A stretch of DNA of 38,613 nucleotides, from contig CANQOW010000003.1 of the NCBI GenBank assembly GCA_947625545.1, forward strand, positions 1 through 38,613, read 5' to 3'. Source of the DNA: an uncultured Clostridia bacterium. Its GTDB lineage: Bacteria > Bacillota > Clostridia > TANB77 > CAG-508. Shown here one piece after another: positions 1 to 10,562 of this stretch. The notes beneath the pieces are model-generated. The model made no database searches. It worked only from the letters and a program-made list of their open reading frames with translations, and was not told the DNA's origin. The position numbers and the translations under genes were made by a program. Each line of letters starts with the position of its first letter. Within the stretch, counting starts at the first letter, position 1.

Positions 1-2
1 TG

Positions 3-68
3 GGAAACAATCCTATGGTTGGTGCAACAGTTGCAGTTGCAGTTGCAGTAGAAGAAGCAATGAAATAA
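3..68 (+). CDS. C-terminal fragment of an unidentified protein (...GNNPMVGATVAVAVAVEEAMK*), truncated by the window edge
   Basis: Open frame from the window edge to TAA at 66-68, followed by a hairpin with a T-tract. Confidence 0.5.
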   Translation, partial: GNNPMVGATVAVAVAVEEAMK

Positions 69-90
69 ATATAAGTGATAGAGAAAATAA

Positions 91-130
91 AATTGTTAGA
101 GAAATAAATTTTTTTCTCTAACAATTTTTA
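91..130 (+). terminator. Rho-independent terminator-like hairpin
   Basis: AATTGTTAGAGAAA ... TTTCTCTAACAATT followed by TTTT. Confidence 0.7.
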
Positions 131-135
131 TACAT

Positions 136-210
136 TGGGGTGTAGCCAAGTGGTAAGGCAGATGGCTCTGACCCATCGATGCGTAAGTTCGAATCTTACC
201 ACCCCAACCA
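136..210 (+). tRNA. tRNA-Gln (anticodon CTG), CCA encoded
   Basis: Acceptor TGGGGTG/CACCCCA, D-arm GCCAAGTGGTAAGGC, anticodon stem GATGG/CCATC with loop CTCTGAC, T-arm GTAAG-TTCGAAT-CTTAC, ACCA 3' end. Confidence 0.93.
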
Positions 211-231
211 GCGAAGTTTTTGTTAAAACTT

Positions 232-460
232 TATTGAGACCTGCTTGACTTTTAATTATGGCAAATTCGCCATAATTAAAATTAGGATTATGAATTTCTT
301 CCCAAATACCTAAAAATTCAACAGTATTTCTGTTCCTTAACCAATCCGAAACAAAAAAATCACCATCTTTTGATTTTAACATATCAGTAATTGATATATA
401 ATCTTCTTCATCAATTTTTATATAAGATATCTTTTGATTTAAAACATTTAATTCAGCCAT
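232..460 (-). pseudogene. Truncated KilA-N domain protein (N-terminal part only)
   Basis: MAELNVLNQKISYIKIDEEDYISITDMLKSKDGDFFVSDWLRNRNTVEFLGIWEEIHNPNFNYGEFAIIKSQAGLN resembles the KilA-N N-terminus. Homology stops near 232 and the frame then runs through antisense tRNA. RBS GGAGGTAAAAT upstream of ATG. Confidence 0.75.
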
Positions 461-590
461 ATTTTACCTCCTTAATTACAAAGTTTAAATTATTATATCA
501 AACATTTGTTTTGAAGTCAAGTGATATTAGTAATTTTTAATTAATTTATTGAAAATATATCTACAACCCATATATTATTGGTGACTGAAT

Positions 591-620
591 AAAGGCCACA
601 GAAAAGTTTCTGTGGTCTTT
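591..620. terminator. Strong hairpin, possible bidirectional terminator
   Basis: AAAGGCCACAGAAA-AG-TTTCTGTGGTCTTT, 14-bp arms (one G-T). Confidence 0.6.
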
Positions 621-641
621 AGTATTAAAAAATAAAAAAAC

Positions 642-668
642 TTAGCAAAAAGGGTTGACAATTGCTAA
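642..668 (+). promoter_or_regulatory. Degenerate CIRCE-like inverted repeat overlapping the -35
   Basis: TTAGCAAAA-N9-AATTGCTAA, 9-9-9 architecture. Confidence 0.5.
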
Positions 669-681
669 AAATGGGTATAAT
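655..681 (+). promoter_or_regulatory. Sigma-A-type promoter for the hrcA operon
   Basis: TTGACA (655-660) and TATAAT (676-681), 15-bp spacer. Confidence 0.6.
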
Positions 682-693
682 ATATATAAAGAT

Positions 694-720
694 TTAGCAA
701 AGATAATTTAAGAGTGCTAA
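694..720 (+). promoter_or_regulatory. CIRCE-like element (HrcA operator)
   Basis: TTAGCAAAG-N9-GAGTGCTAA; right arm is a perfect CIRCE half-site. Confidence 0.75.
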
Positions 721-735
721 AATTGAGGTGATTAA

Positions 736-1758
736 ATGTTAAATGACCGAAAAAAAAGAATATTGCAAGCAATAGTAGAAGAATACATAGAAACAGCAGA
801 GCCAGTAAGTTCAAATACCATAGTAAATAAATATGAAAAAGATTTTAGTAGTGCAACAATTAGAAATGAAATGGCAGAATTAGAAAGTATAGGTTACTTA
901 GATAAACCACACACATCTGCTGGAAGAATACCATCAGCAAAAGGTTATAGATTTTATGTTGATGAATTACTAAAAGACGATAATATAAGTCTTGAAGAAA
1001 TAAAATATATACAATCAAAACTAGAAACAAAAGTAAATGCAATAGAAGAATTAACAAAAATTGCCACAACAACACTTTCAGAAATAACACATTACACAAC
1101 AGTAAGTATAGGTCCACAAACTGCAAATAATATTATAGAAGAAATAAAATTCGTATCATTAGGAACAAGAATGATAATGGCAATAATAGTAACAGATGCA
1201 GGAATAATAAAAGAAACAATAATAAAATTTGATGAAGATATAACACAAGAACAAGTAGAAACATTAAACTATATGTTTAATAACAAATTAAAAGGAAAAC
1301 CATTAGAAATAATAAATCAACCAATGGAAGAATATATACAACAAGAAATGAATTACAGTATAAATGTAATTAGACCAATTATAGAACAACTAAAAAAAGT
1401 TATATCAGAAGACGAGGAACTATATTTAGAAGGAGCAAATAAATCATTTGAATTACCAGAATTTAAAAGTCTAGAAATAGCAAGAAACTTTGTAAATATA
1501 TTAGATACAAAAGAAATTATTTTAGATATGTTAAATAATGGCTTTGCAGAAGATATAAATGTATATATAGGTGACGAAAACCAAAACGAAGAACTAAAAG
1601 ATTTTAGCATAGTAACATTTAAGCATTCAATAGGCAATAAACAATTAGGCACAATAGGAATTATAGGACCAACGAGAATGGATTATTCAAAAGTAATTTC
1701 AGTAATGAAATATATAAGTAAAAAACTCAATGAAATTGAAAATGATGAAAATAAATAA
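736..1758 (+). CDS. hrcA: Heat-inducible transcription repressor HrcA
   Basis: MLNDRKKRILQAIVEEYIETAEPVSSNTI... with GYLDKPHTSAGRIPSAKGYRFYV; followed by grpE-dnaK-dnaJ. Confidence 0.97.
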   Translation: MLNDRKKRILQAIVEEYIETAEPVSSNTIVNKYEKDFSSATIRNEMAELESIGYLDKPHTSAGRIPSAKGYRFYVDELLKDDNISLEEIKYIQSKLETKVNAIEELTKIATTTLSEITHYTTVSIGPQTANNIIEEIKFVSLGTRMIMAIIVTDAGIIKETIIKFDEDITQEQVETLNYMFNNKLKGKPLEIINQPMEEYIQQEMNYSINVIRPIIEQLKKVISEDEELYLEGANKSFELPEFKSLEIARNFVNILDTKEIILDMLNNGFAEDINVYIGDENQNEELKDFSIVTFKHSIGNKQLGTIGIIGPTRMDYSKVISVMKYISKKLNEIENDENK

Positions 1759-1773
1759 GAAAGAAGGTATAAA

Positions 1774-2283
1774 ATGGAAGAAGAAAAGAAAGAACAAGAA
1801 AATAATCAAGACAATAATAATGAAGAAAAAGTTATTATAGAAACACCAGAGGAAACAAAATTAAAGCAAGAATTAGAAGAAACAACAGACAAATTTAAAA
1901 GATTAATGGCAGAATTTGATAACTATAAAAAAAGAAATACAAAAGAAAGAGAAAATATGTATAATTCAATATTAGCAGATATAATATCTGCATTCCTACC
2001 AGTAATGGATAACCTAGAAAAAGCAGCAAATGCAAATTCACAAGACGAAGGTTATAAACAAGGAATTGAATTAGTTGTAAGACAATTTTCAGATGTATTA
2101 ACAGCAAATGGGTTGGAAATAATAGAAACAGTAGGAAAGACATTTGATCCAGAATTACATGAAGCAGTTAGTAGTGTAACAGACGAAAACTTAGGACCAC
2201 AAGAAATAAAAGAAGAATTTAGAAAAGGATATAAAATTAGAGGAAAAGTTATACGTCATGCAATGGTATCAGTTGCAAACTAA
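1774..2283 (+). CDS. grpE: Nucleotide exchange factor GrpE
   Basis: RLMAEFDNYKKRNTKERENMY... GKVIRHAMVSVAN; operon context. Confidence 0.96.
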   Translation: MEEEKKEQENNQDNNNEEKVIIETPEETKLKQELEETTDKFKRLMAEFDNYKKRNTKERENMYNSILADIISAFLPVMDNLEKAANANSQDEGYKQGIELVVRQFSDVLTANGLEIIETVGKTFDPELHEAVSSVTDENLGPQEIKEEFRKGYKIRGKVIRHAMVSVAN

Positions 2284-2353
2284 AAATAGTTATATAATAA
2301 AATTTATATAAATTTACAAAAGATTTAAAAATATAAATAATAAAAAATTTTAG

Positions 2354-4213
<1,860 letters not shown>

Positions 4214-4220
4214 TATTAAA

Positions 4221-4241
4221 AGGCAGGTGTTATGCCTGCCT
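4221..4241 (+). terminator. dnaK-dnaJ intergenic hairpin, likely attenuator or mRNA stability element
   Basis: AGGCAGG-TGTTATG-CCTGCCT with no T-tract. Confidence 0.5.
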
Positions 4242-4267
4242 AATGTATACATACATTGGAGGATAAA

Positions 4268-5419
4268 ATGGCAGAACAAAAAAGAGATTATTATGAGGTA
4301 TTAGGTGTTAATAAAAATGCCACTGATGAAGAAATAAAAAAAGCGTATAGAAAATTAGCCAAAAAATATCATCCTGATGCTAACCCAGATAATAAAAAAG
4401 AAGCAGAAGCAAAATTCAAAGAAGTAAATGAAGCCTATGAAAATTTATCTGACCCACAAAAAAGAAGAATGTATGATCAATTTGGACATAATGGCCCACA
4501 AGGATTTGGTGGAGGTGGAAATGGATATTATTCATATACTTCATCAGATTTTGATGGATTTGATATGGGAGATTTAGGAGACATTTTTTCTTCATTTTTT
4601 GGAGGAGGTTTTGGAGGTTCTTCAAGAACATCAAGACAAAGAAATGGACCAATTAAAGGTGCAGATTTAAGATATAACCTAGAACTTACATTTGAAGAAG
4701 CATATTTAGGAGTACAAAAAGAAATTAGTATTTCAAGGGACGAAGTATGTTCAGACTGTAAAGGAACTGGTGCAAAAAATGGAACCAAAGTTGAAACTTG
4801 TCCAATATGTGGTGGTACAGGTCAAATAAAACAAATACAAACAACAATTTTAGGGCAAATGCAAACAACTAGAACTTGTACAAATTGTCATGGAGAAGGA
4901 AAAATAATAAAAGAACCTTGCGAAAAATGTAGAGGAAAAGGTACAATAAGAAAACAAGCAAGAATCATAGTTCGTATACCAGCAGGAATTGACGATAATC
5001 AAACAGTAGTATTAAGAGGAGAAGGAGCGCCAGGACAAAAAGGTGGACCTAAGGGAGACTTATATATTACTATACATTTAAAAAGACATAGTATATATAC
5101 AAGAAAAGACGACAATGTTTATTGCGATATACCTATAACATTCACACAAGCAACATTAGGTGCTGATATAGAAGTACCATTAGTAGATGGTAGAAAAGAA
5201 AAATATAAAATACCAGAAGGAACTCAAACAGGTACAAAATTTAGAATAAGAGGTAAAGGCTTTAAAAATGCAAATAGAAATTATGAAGGAGACTTTATAT
5301 TTACAGTTATTGTTCAAACTCCAAAAAGGTTAACTAAGGAACAAAGAGATTTATTAGTTGAACTTGCTAAAACAATGAATGAGCAACCACCAATAAAGAA
5401 AAAAGGAATTTTTGGATAG
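4268..5419 (+). CDS. dnaJ: Chaperone DnaJ (ATG start at 4268, not the TTG at 4256)
   Basis: J-domain with HPD, Gly/Phe region, four CxxCxGxG-type zinc motifs; RBS GGAGG before 4268. Confidence 0.97.
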   Translation: MAEQKRDYYEVLGVNKNATDEEIKKAYRKLAKKYHPDANPDNKKEAEAKFKEVNEAYENLSDPQKRRMYDQFGHNGPQGFGGGGNGYYSYTSSDFDGFDMGDLGDIFSSFFGGGFGGSSRTSRQRNGPIKGADLRYNLELTFEEAYLGVQKEISISRDEVCSDCKGTGAKNGTKVETCPICGGTGQIKQIQTTILGQMQTTRTCTNCHGEGKIIKEPCEKCRGKGTIRKQARIIVRIPAGIDDNQTVVLRGEGAPGQKGGPKGDLYITIHLKRHSIYTRKDDNVYCDIPITFTQATLGADIEVPLVDGRKEKYKIPEGTQTGTKFRIRGKGFKNANRNYEGDFIFTVIVQTPKRLTKEQRDLLVELAKTMNEQPPIKKKGIFG

Positions 5420-5499
5420 ATTTTGTCAACTTATGTAACTTCTTAGAATATAATGTAATAGAATATATCTAAAAAATATATTCTAAGGGGGTGCAAAAT

Positions 5500-5736
5500 A
5501 TGTTAGAGTCTTCTAATGGTTGTTGCAATAAAAATAAACCATTAAAATGTTGCGTAGATATAATCATATATGTATTATCATTTATATTAACATTATTAAT
5601 AGGTATAGTTATAGGTTCAACAACAACAATATTCACAACGATTGGTTTAGGTGCATTTGTAGCAATTATAGTAGTAGTAGTTTTATTATTAATATTAAGA
5701 ATTATATCTTTAATATGCAATAATAAAAAATGTTAA
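5500..5736 (+). CDS. Small two-TM membrane protein with cysteine-containing termini
   Basis: MLESSNGCCNKNKPLKCCVD-TM-TM-SLICNNKKC; RBS GGGGG upstream. Confidence 0.7.
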   Translation: MLESSNGCCNKNKPLKCCVDIIIYVLSFILTLLIGIVIGSTTTIFTTIGLGAFVAIIVVVVLLLILRIISLICNNKKC

Positions 5737-5813
5737 TATAAATTTTGAAATCTCCTATTGAAATTTTTATATATTTAATATAAAATAATTTAAAAATAGG
5801 AGATGAAGTTTTT

Positions 5814-6662
5814 ATGGCAGAAATAATTGATGGAAAAAATTTAGCAAAAAATATAAGATTAGAATTAACAGCAGAAGTACAAGAATTAAAGAAAAAAGGA
5901 ATAATACCAAAATTAGCAGTAATAATGGTAGGAGAAGATAAAGCATCAAAAGTATATGTAAAAAATAAAAGTAAAGCATGTGAAGAAATTGGAATTGAAT
6001 ATGAAGAGTATATTTTAGAAGAAAATATAAGTATGGAATCTTTATTAGAATTAATAGATAAATTAAACAATAGAGAAGATGTAGATGCAATACTATTACA
6101 AAGTCCAATTCCAAAACATTTAGATATTAATTTAGCATTTCAAAAAATTACACCAGAAAAAGATGTAGATGGTTTTAATCCAATAAACGTTGGAAAACTA
6201 TCATTAAACCAAGATTGTTTTGTATCATGCACACCTTATGGAATAATAAAAATGCTAGACCAATATAAAATAGAAATAGAAGGAAAAAATGCAGTAATTA
6301 TTGGAAGAAGTAATATTGTAGGAAAACCTTTAATACAATGCTTGTTAAATAGAAATGCAACTGTAACAATATGTCATTCTAAAACAAAAAATTTAAAAGA
6401 ATATACTAAAAATGCAGATATACTTATAGTAGCGATTGGAAAACCAAAATATATTACAGAAGATATGGTAAAAGATAATGTTGTAATAATTGATGTTGGA
6501 ATAAATAGAACAGATAATGGTCTAGTAGGTGATGTAGATTTTGAAGGTGTTTCAAAAAAAGTATCATATATTACACCAGTTCCAGGTGGAGTAGGACCTA
6601 TGACAGTTGCAATGTTAATGAATAATGTAATAAAAGCTACAAAAAATAGAAAATTAAAATAA
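5814..6662 (+). CDS. folD: Bifunctional methylenetetrahydrofolate dehydrogenase/cyclohydrolase FolD
   Basis: VKNKSKACEEIGIEYEEY, KDVDGFNPINVGKL, ITPVPGGVGPMTVAMLMNN. Confidence 0.97.
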   Translation: MAEIIDGKNLAKNIRLELTAEVQELKKKGIIPKLAVIMVGEDKASKVYVKNKSKACEEIGIEYEEYILEENISMESLLELIDKLNNREDVDAILLQSPIPKHLDINLAFQKITPEKDVDGFNPINVGKLSLNQDCFVSCTPYGIIKMLDQYKIEIEGKNAVIIGRSNIVGKPLIQCLLNRNATVTICHSKTKNLKEYTKNADILIVAIGKPKYITEDMVKDNVVIIDVGINRTDNGLVGDVDFEGVSKKVSYITPVPGGVGPMTVAMLMNNVIKATKNRKLK

Positions 6663-6702
6663 ACGATAAATATAATATAATAAAATTTTTATTAAATAAA
6701 TT

Positions 6703-6743
6703 GGGGGAATATAGATAGAAATATCTATTATTTCCTCTTTTTT
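6703..6743 (+). terminator. Rho-independent terminator after folD
   Basis: GGGGGAATATAGATA-GAAA-TATCTATTATTTCCTC-TTTTTT. Confidence 0.75.
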
Positions 6744-6794
6744 GTTTTAAAAATTTTTTAAATAAGATTTTACTTTGAAAGGAATGAAATTAAT

Positions 6795-7455
6795 ATGAAT
6801 AAAAAAATAGAAACAATAAAAATTAATGATAAAAGATACCCAAAAAATTTAAAAAGAATAGATGATCCGCCAAAACAAATATATGTAATAGGAAATGCAG
6901 AAATTTTAAATAACTTTTCAATAGCAATAGTGGGCAGTAGAGTATGTACTGATTATGGAAAAAGAATGGCACAAAGTATTGCATATAATCTTGCAAAACA
7001 AGATATAAATGTAATTAGTGGTTTAGCAATAGGAATTGATACAAATGCACATAAAGGGTGTTTGTTAAATAAAGGTAAAACAATAGCAGTATTAGCAAAT
7101 GGTTTAGATACTATATATCCAAATGAAAATCAAGATTTAGCAAATGATATAATTGAAAATGGAGGGGCAATTATTTCAGAATATCCAATAGGTATACAAC
7201 CTAAAAAAGAGAATTTTCCTATTAGAAATAGAATTATAAGTGGTTTAAGTGATGGAGTTGTTGTAATAGAAGCAAAAGAAAAAAGTGGTGCATTAATAAC
7301 GGTAGATTTTGCATTAGAACAAGGAAAAGATGTATTTGCAGTACCTCGGAAATATTAATTCTATATATTCCACAGGAACAAATAATTTAATAAAAGACGG
7401 AGCCAAAATTACTACTTGTGTAAACGATATTTTAGAGGAATATACTTTTAAATAA
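6795..7455 (+). CDS. dprA: DprA/Smf-like DNA processing protein, Rossmann-fold only, with an apparent +1 frameshift at about 7347
   Basis: AIVGSRVCTDYGKRMA, VISGLAIGIDTNAHKGCL, PIRNRIISGLSDGVVVIEAKEKSGALITVDFALEQGKDVFAVP in frame 1; GNINSIYSTGTNNLIKDGAKITTCVNDILEEYTFK* in the +1 frame. Confidence 0.85.
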
Positions 7456-7593
7456 ATAATATAAAAAATAATTCCATAAAATTAATAAAAATAGTTGAAA
7501 TTTATAAAAATATGATATAAAATCTATAATAATTTCATAAACTAATATACATAAGATTAATTAAAGCAAAAAATTGCTCGAATGGAGGTTTTT

Positions 7594-8253
7594 ATGATAA
7601 CATTAAAAGACGTAATGCAAAATGCCGAAGTACAAGCACTAGTTGAAGGTTCACAAAAACAACTAGACGTACTAGGATATACAGAGCATTCAGTAAGACA
7701 TATAAGTATAGTATCAAAAAGGGCAGGAGAAATATTAGAAAAATTAGGATATCCAGAAGAAAGAGTAGAACTTGCAAAAATTGCAGGGTATTTGCATGAT
7801 ATAGGAAATTGTGTAAACAGAATAGACCATGCACAGTCTGGAGCAATACTAGCATACAACATTTTAAAAGATATGGGAATGAATGCACAAGATAGAACAG
7901 AAATAATGATGGCAATAGGAAATCATGATGAAGGAACAGGAACAGCAGTAAGCGATATATCAGCAGCATTAATATTAGCAGACAAATCTGATGTTCATAG
8001 GGATAGAGTAGTAAATACTAATATTTCAACCTTTGATATGCACGATAGAGTAAATTATGCAGTTACAGAATCAAAATTAAAATTAAATGCAGAAAAGAAA
8101 ATAATAACATTAGATATTCACATAGATACAGAAATATGCCCTGTTTTAGATTATTTTGAAATATTTATGGATAGAACTATGATGAGTAAATATGCAGCAA
8201 AATATTTAAAAATTTGGTTTGAGTTAATAATTAATGATACAAGATTATTATAA
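7594..8253 (+). CDS. HD-domain phosphohydrolase
   Basis: YLHDIGNCVNRIDHAQSGA, IGNHDEGTG; ATG at 7594 after GGAGG. Confidence 0.85.
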   Translation: MITLKDVMQNAEVQALVEGSQKQLDVLGYTEHSVRHISIVSKRAGEILEKLGYPEERVELAKIAGYLHDIGNCVNRIDHAQSGAILAYNILKDMGMNAQDRTEIMMAIGNHDEGTGTAVSDISAALILADKSDVHRDRVVNTNISTFDMHDRVNYAVTESKLKLNAEKKIITLDIHIDTEICPVLDYFEIFMDRTMMSKYAAKYLKIWFELIINDTRLL

Positions 8254-8274
8254 AAAAAATTAGGAGGAAGAAAA

Positions 8275-9687
8275 GTGGAAAGAAATTTAAAAATAGTATT
8301 AGTAACATTAATAGTAATTTTATTAACATTAATATCTTTTGTAGGAATATACAAAAAAGATTCAATTCTTTATAAAAATATTATTGCAGATTATTTATTA
8401 AGTAGTAATTTAGAAGGAAAAAGAGTAATAGAATTAACTATTGATACATCAACAAATGAAGTAAAATATGATAAAGATGGAAATGTAGTTGAAGATTCAG
8501 AAAATGAAACAACTTCAACAGATACTACAGAAGAAAATACTGATGAAGAAACAGACACTACTGAAAATACAGAAGATGAATATACAATAGTTAATGAACC
8601 AGTAAATCCAGAAGAAAAATTAACTGTTGAAAACTATAAAATTACAAAAAAAATAATTGAAACCAGATTAGAAAGTATGAATGTAGATAATTTTATAGTT
8701 AGATTAAATGAAGAAAATGGAAAAATAATAGTTGAAATTCCAGAAAATGGTAGAACAGATGAAATTGTATCTAATTTAAACTCAGTTGGAGATTTTGAAA
8801 TAGTAGATCAAGAAGATAACACAGTATTATTAAATGAAAATGATATAAAAGAGGTATTAGTTGGATATAACACAACCGAAAGTGGAACAGGTGTATATTT
8901 GAATATTCAATTTAATAAAGAAGGAACAAGTAAATTAGAAGAAATAACAAATAAATATATATCTTCAACAGATGAAGAAGGTAATACAGTTGAAAAAAAT
9001 GTTACATTGAAAATGGAAGGAGAAGAACTATTTTCAACATATTTTAGTGAAACAATTGTAAATGGTCAATTACCATTAACTTTTGGAAGTGCAACAACAG
9101 ATGTAAGTACAATTCAACAATATTTACAAAATGCATCTTCAGTAGCCATACTTTTAAATAGTGGTAAAATGCCATTAAAATATAATATAGAATCTCAAGA
9201 ATTTGTAAAACCTATAATAAATGAAAAAATATTAAATATATCAATATATGTATTAATAGGACTTGTAATTTTATCATTTATATATTTAATTATAAAATAC
9301 AAAAAATATGGAGCATTAACAGTTATAGGTTCAGTTGCTGTTATAGATTTATTACTATTAGCAATAAGATATACAAACGTATATTTATCAATAGAAAGTG
9401 CAATAGCATTTATAATATTAATAATATTAAACACAATTTTATTAAAAAATATATTAAAAAACATTAATAAAAAATCAGAAAGAGAAGATATATATAAAGC
9501 AATAAAAAATGGTTTATTAGAATCAATGGATATAATAATAGTACTATTAATAATTTCAATAGTATTTACATTTATTAAATGGGCTGCAATAAATACTGTT
9601 GGTATATTAATGTTTTGGGGAATAATATGTATTTTAATATCTCATTTAATATTTACAAGAACATTATTATTAAATAGTAATAAATAA
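8275..9687 (+). CDS. Divergent SecD-like membrane protein with an acidic Thr/Glu/Asp-rich insertion
   Basis: N-terminal TM, periplasmic region (TRLESMNVDNFIVRLNEENGKIIVEIP), EFVKPIINEKILNISIYVLIGLVILSFIYLIIKYKKYGA, later TMs; GTG start after AGGAGG. Confidence 0.7.
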   Translation: MERNLKIVLVTLIVILLTLISFVGIYKKDSILYKNIIADYLLSSNLEGKRVIELTIDTSTNEVKYDKDGNVVEDSENETTSTDTTEENTDEETDTTENTEDEYTIVNEPVNPEEKLTVENYKITKKIIETRLESMNVDNFIVRLNEENGKIIVEIPENGRTDEIVSNLNSVGDFEIVDQEDNTVLLNENDIKEVLVGYNTTESGTGVYLNIQFNKEGTSKLEEITNKYISSTDEEGNTVEKNVTLKMEGEELFSTYFSETIVNGQLPLTFGSATTDVSTIQQYLQNASSVAILLNSGKMPLKYNIESQEFVKPIINEKILNISIYVLIGLVILSFIYLIIKYKKYGALTVIGSVAVIDLLLLAIRYTNVYLSIESAIAFIILIILNTILLKNILKNINKKSEREDIYKAIKNGLLESMDIIIVLLIISIVFTFIKWAAINTVGILMFWGIICILISHLIFTRTLLLNSNK

Positions 9688-9699
9688 AGGGAGGTATAT

Positions 9700-10332
9700 A
9701 TGAAACAATTATCAAAAAAACAAAAAATAATTTATGCAGTAATTATAGCAATAATATTAATAGGAATAATAATTTATTGTACAATAGGATTTAATTTAGG
9801 TTTAATGTTTTCAAATAATAAAAGAATAGATATATATATTGGAAAAGATTTTTCAATAAGTGATATTAAACAAATAGCAGATGAAACATTAGATGGTAAA
9901 AAAATAATACAAACAGCAGAATTACTTGATGATTATGCATCTGTAACAGTAAAAGATGCAAGTGAAGAACAAATAGAAAACTTTAAAACAAAAATAATAG
10001 AAAAATATAATATATCAGAAAATTCACAATTAGTTAATACTATAGATGTACCAAGTGTAAAAATTATTGATGTAATGAAATATTATATCTTTCCTGTATT
10101 ATTAGCAACTATAATAAGTGCAGTATATTTAGCAGTTAGATTTAGAAAACAAAATATATTTAGAGTATTTTTAAAAACAATATTTATGCCAATAATTATA
10201 GATGCATTATATTTTAGTATAATTGCAATATTTAGAATTCCATTCAATGAATTTGTAATGCCGATAGCATTATTCATTTATATAATAACTTTAATTGTAT
10301 GTGCATATAAATTTAAAAAAGATGAAAAGTAG
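9700..10332 (+). CDS. Divergent, shortened SecF-like membrane protein
   Basis: N-terminal TM, periplasmic domain, SAVYLAVRFRKQN (SecF YIxIRF-like), few TMs; immediately follows the SecD-like gene. Confidence 0.6.
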   Translation: MKQLSKKQKIIYAVIIAIILIGIIIYCTIGFNLGLMFSNNKRIDIYIGKDFSISDIKQIADETLDGKKIIQTAELLDDYASVTVKDASEEQIENFKTKIIEKYNISENSQLVNTIDVPSVKIIDVMKYYIFPVLLATIISAVYLAVRFRKQNIFRVFLKTIFMPIIIDALYFSIIAIFRIPFNEFVMPIALFIYIITLIVCAYKFKKDEK

Positions 10333-10360
10333 AAAATAATTTAGTTATATATTTCTTTAT

Positions 10361-10402
10361 AATGTGGAAGTGTAGTATATATTTTACCAAACTTCCACAT
10401 TT
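10361..10402 (+). terminator. Terminator-like hairpin
   Basis: AATGTGGAAGT...ACTTCCACATTT. Confidence 0.65.
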
Positions 10403-10470
10403 AATTTTTAAGAATAACTCTTAAATTTTAACTTTTTTTGAAAAATTTACATAAAATTTCAAGGAAAATC

Positions 10471-10499
10471 TTGTAAAATTAGGAAAAATGAGTTATAAT
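10471..10499 (+). promoter_or_regulatory. Promoter of the surface-protein operon
   Basis: TTGTAA-N17-TATAAT. Confidence 0.55.
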
Positions 10500-10562
10500 A
10501 GAATAGGATGGCAAAATTATATAAAAAATAATATATATTTTTTTATAGGAGGATGTTAAATT

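Noticed and set aside
128-231. C-terminal part of the 128..460 ORF
   Set aside because: It is the antisense of tRNA-Gln (VVRFELTHRWVRAICLTTWLHPNV), not protein-coding
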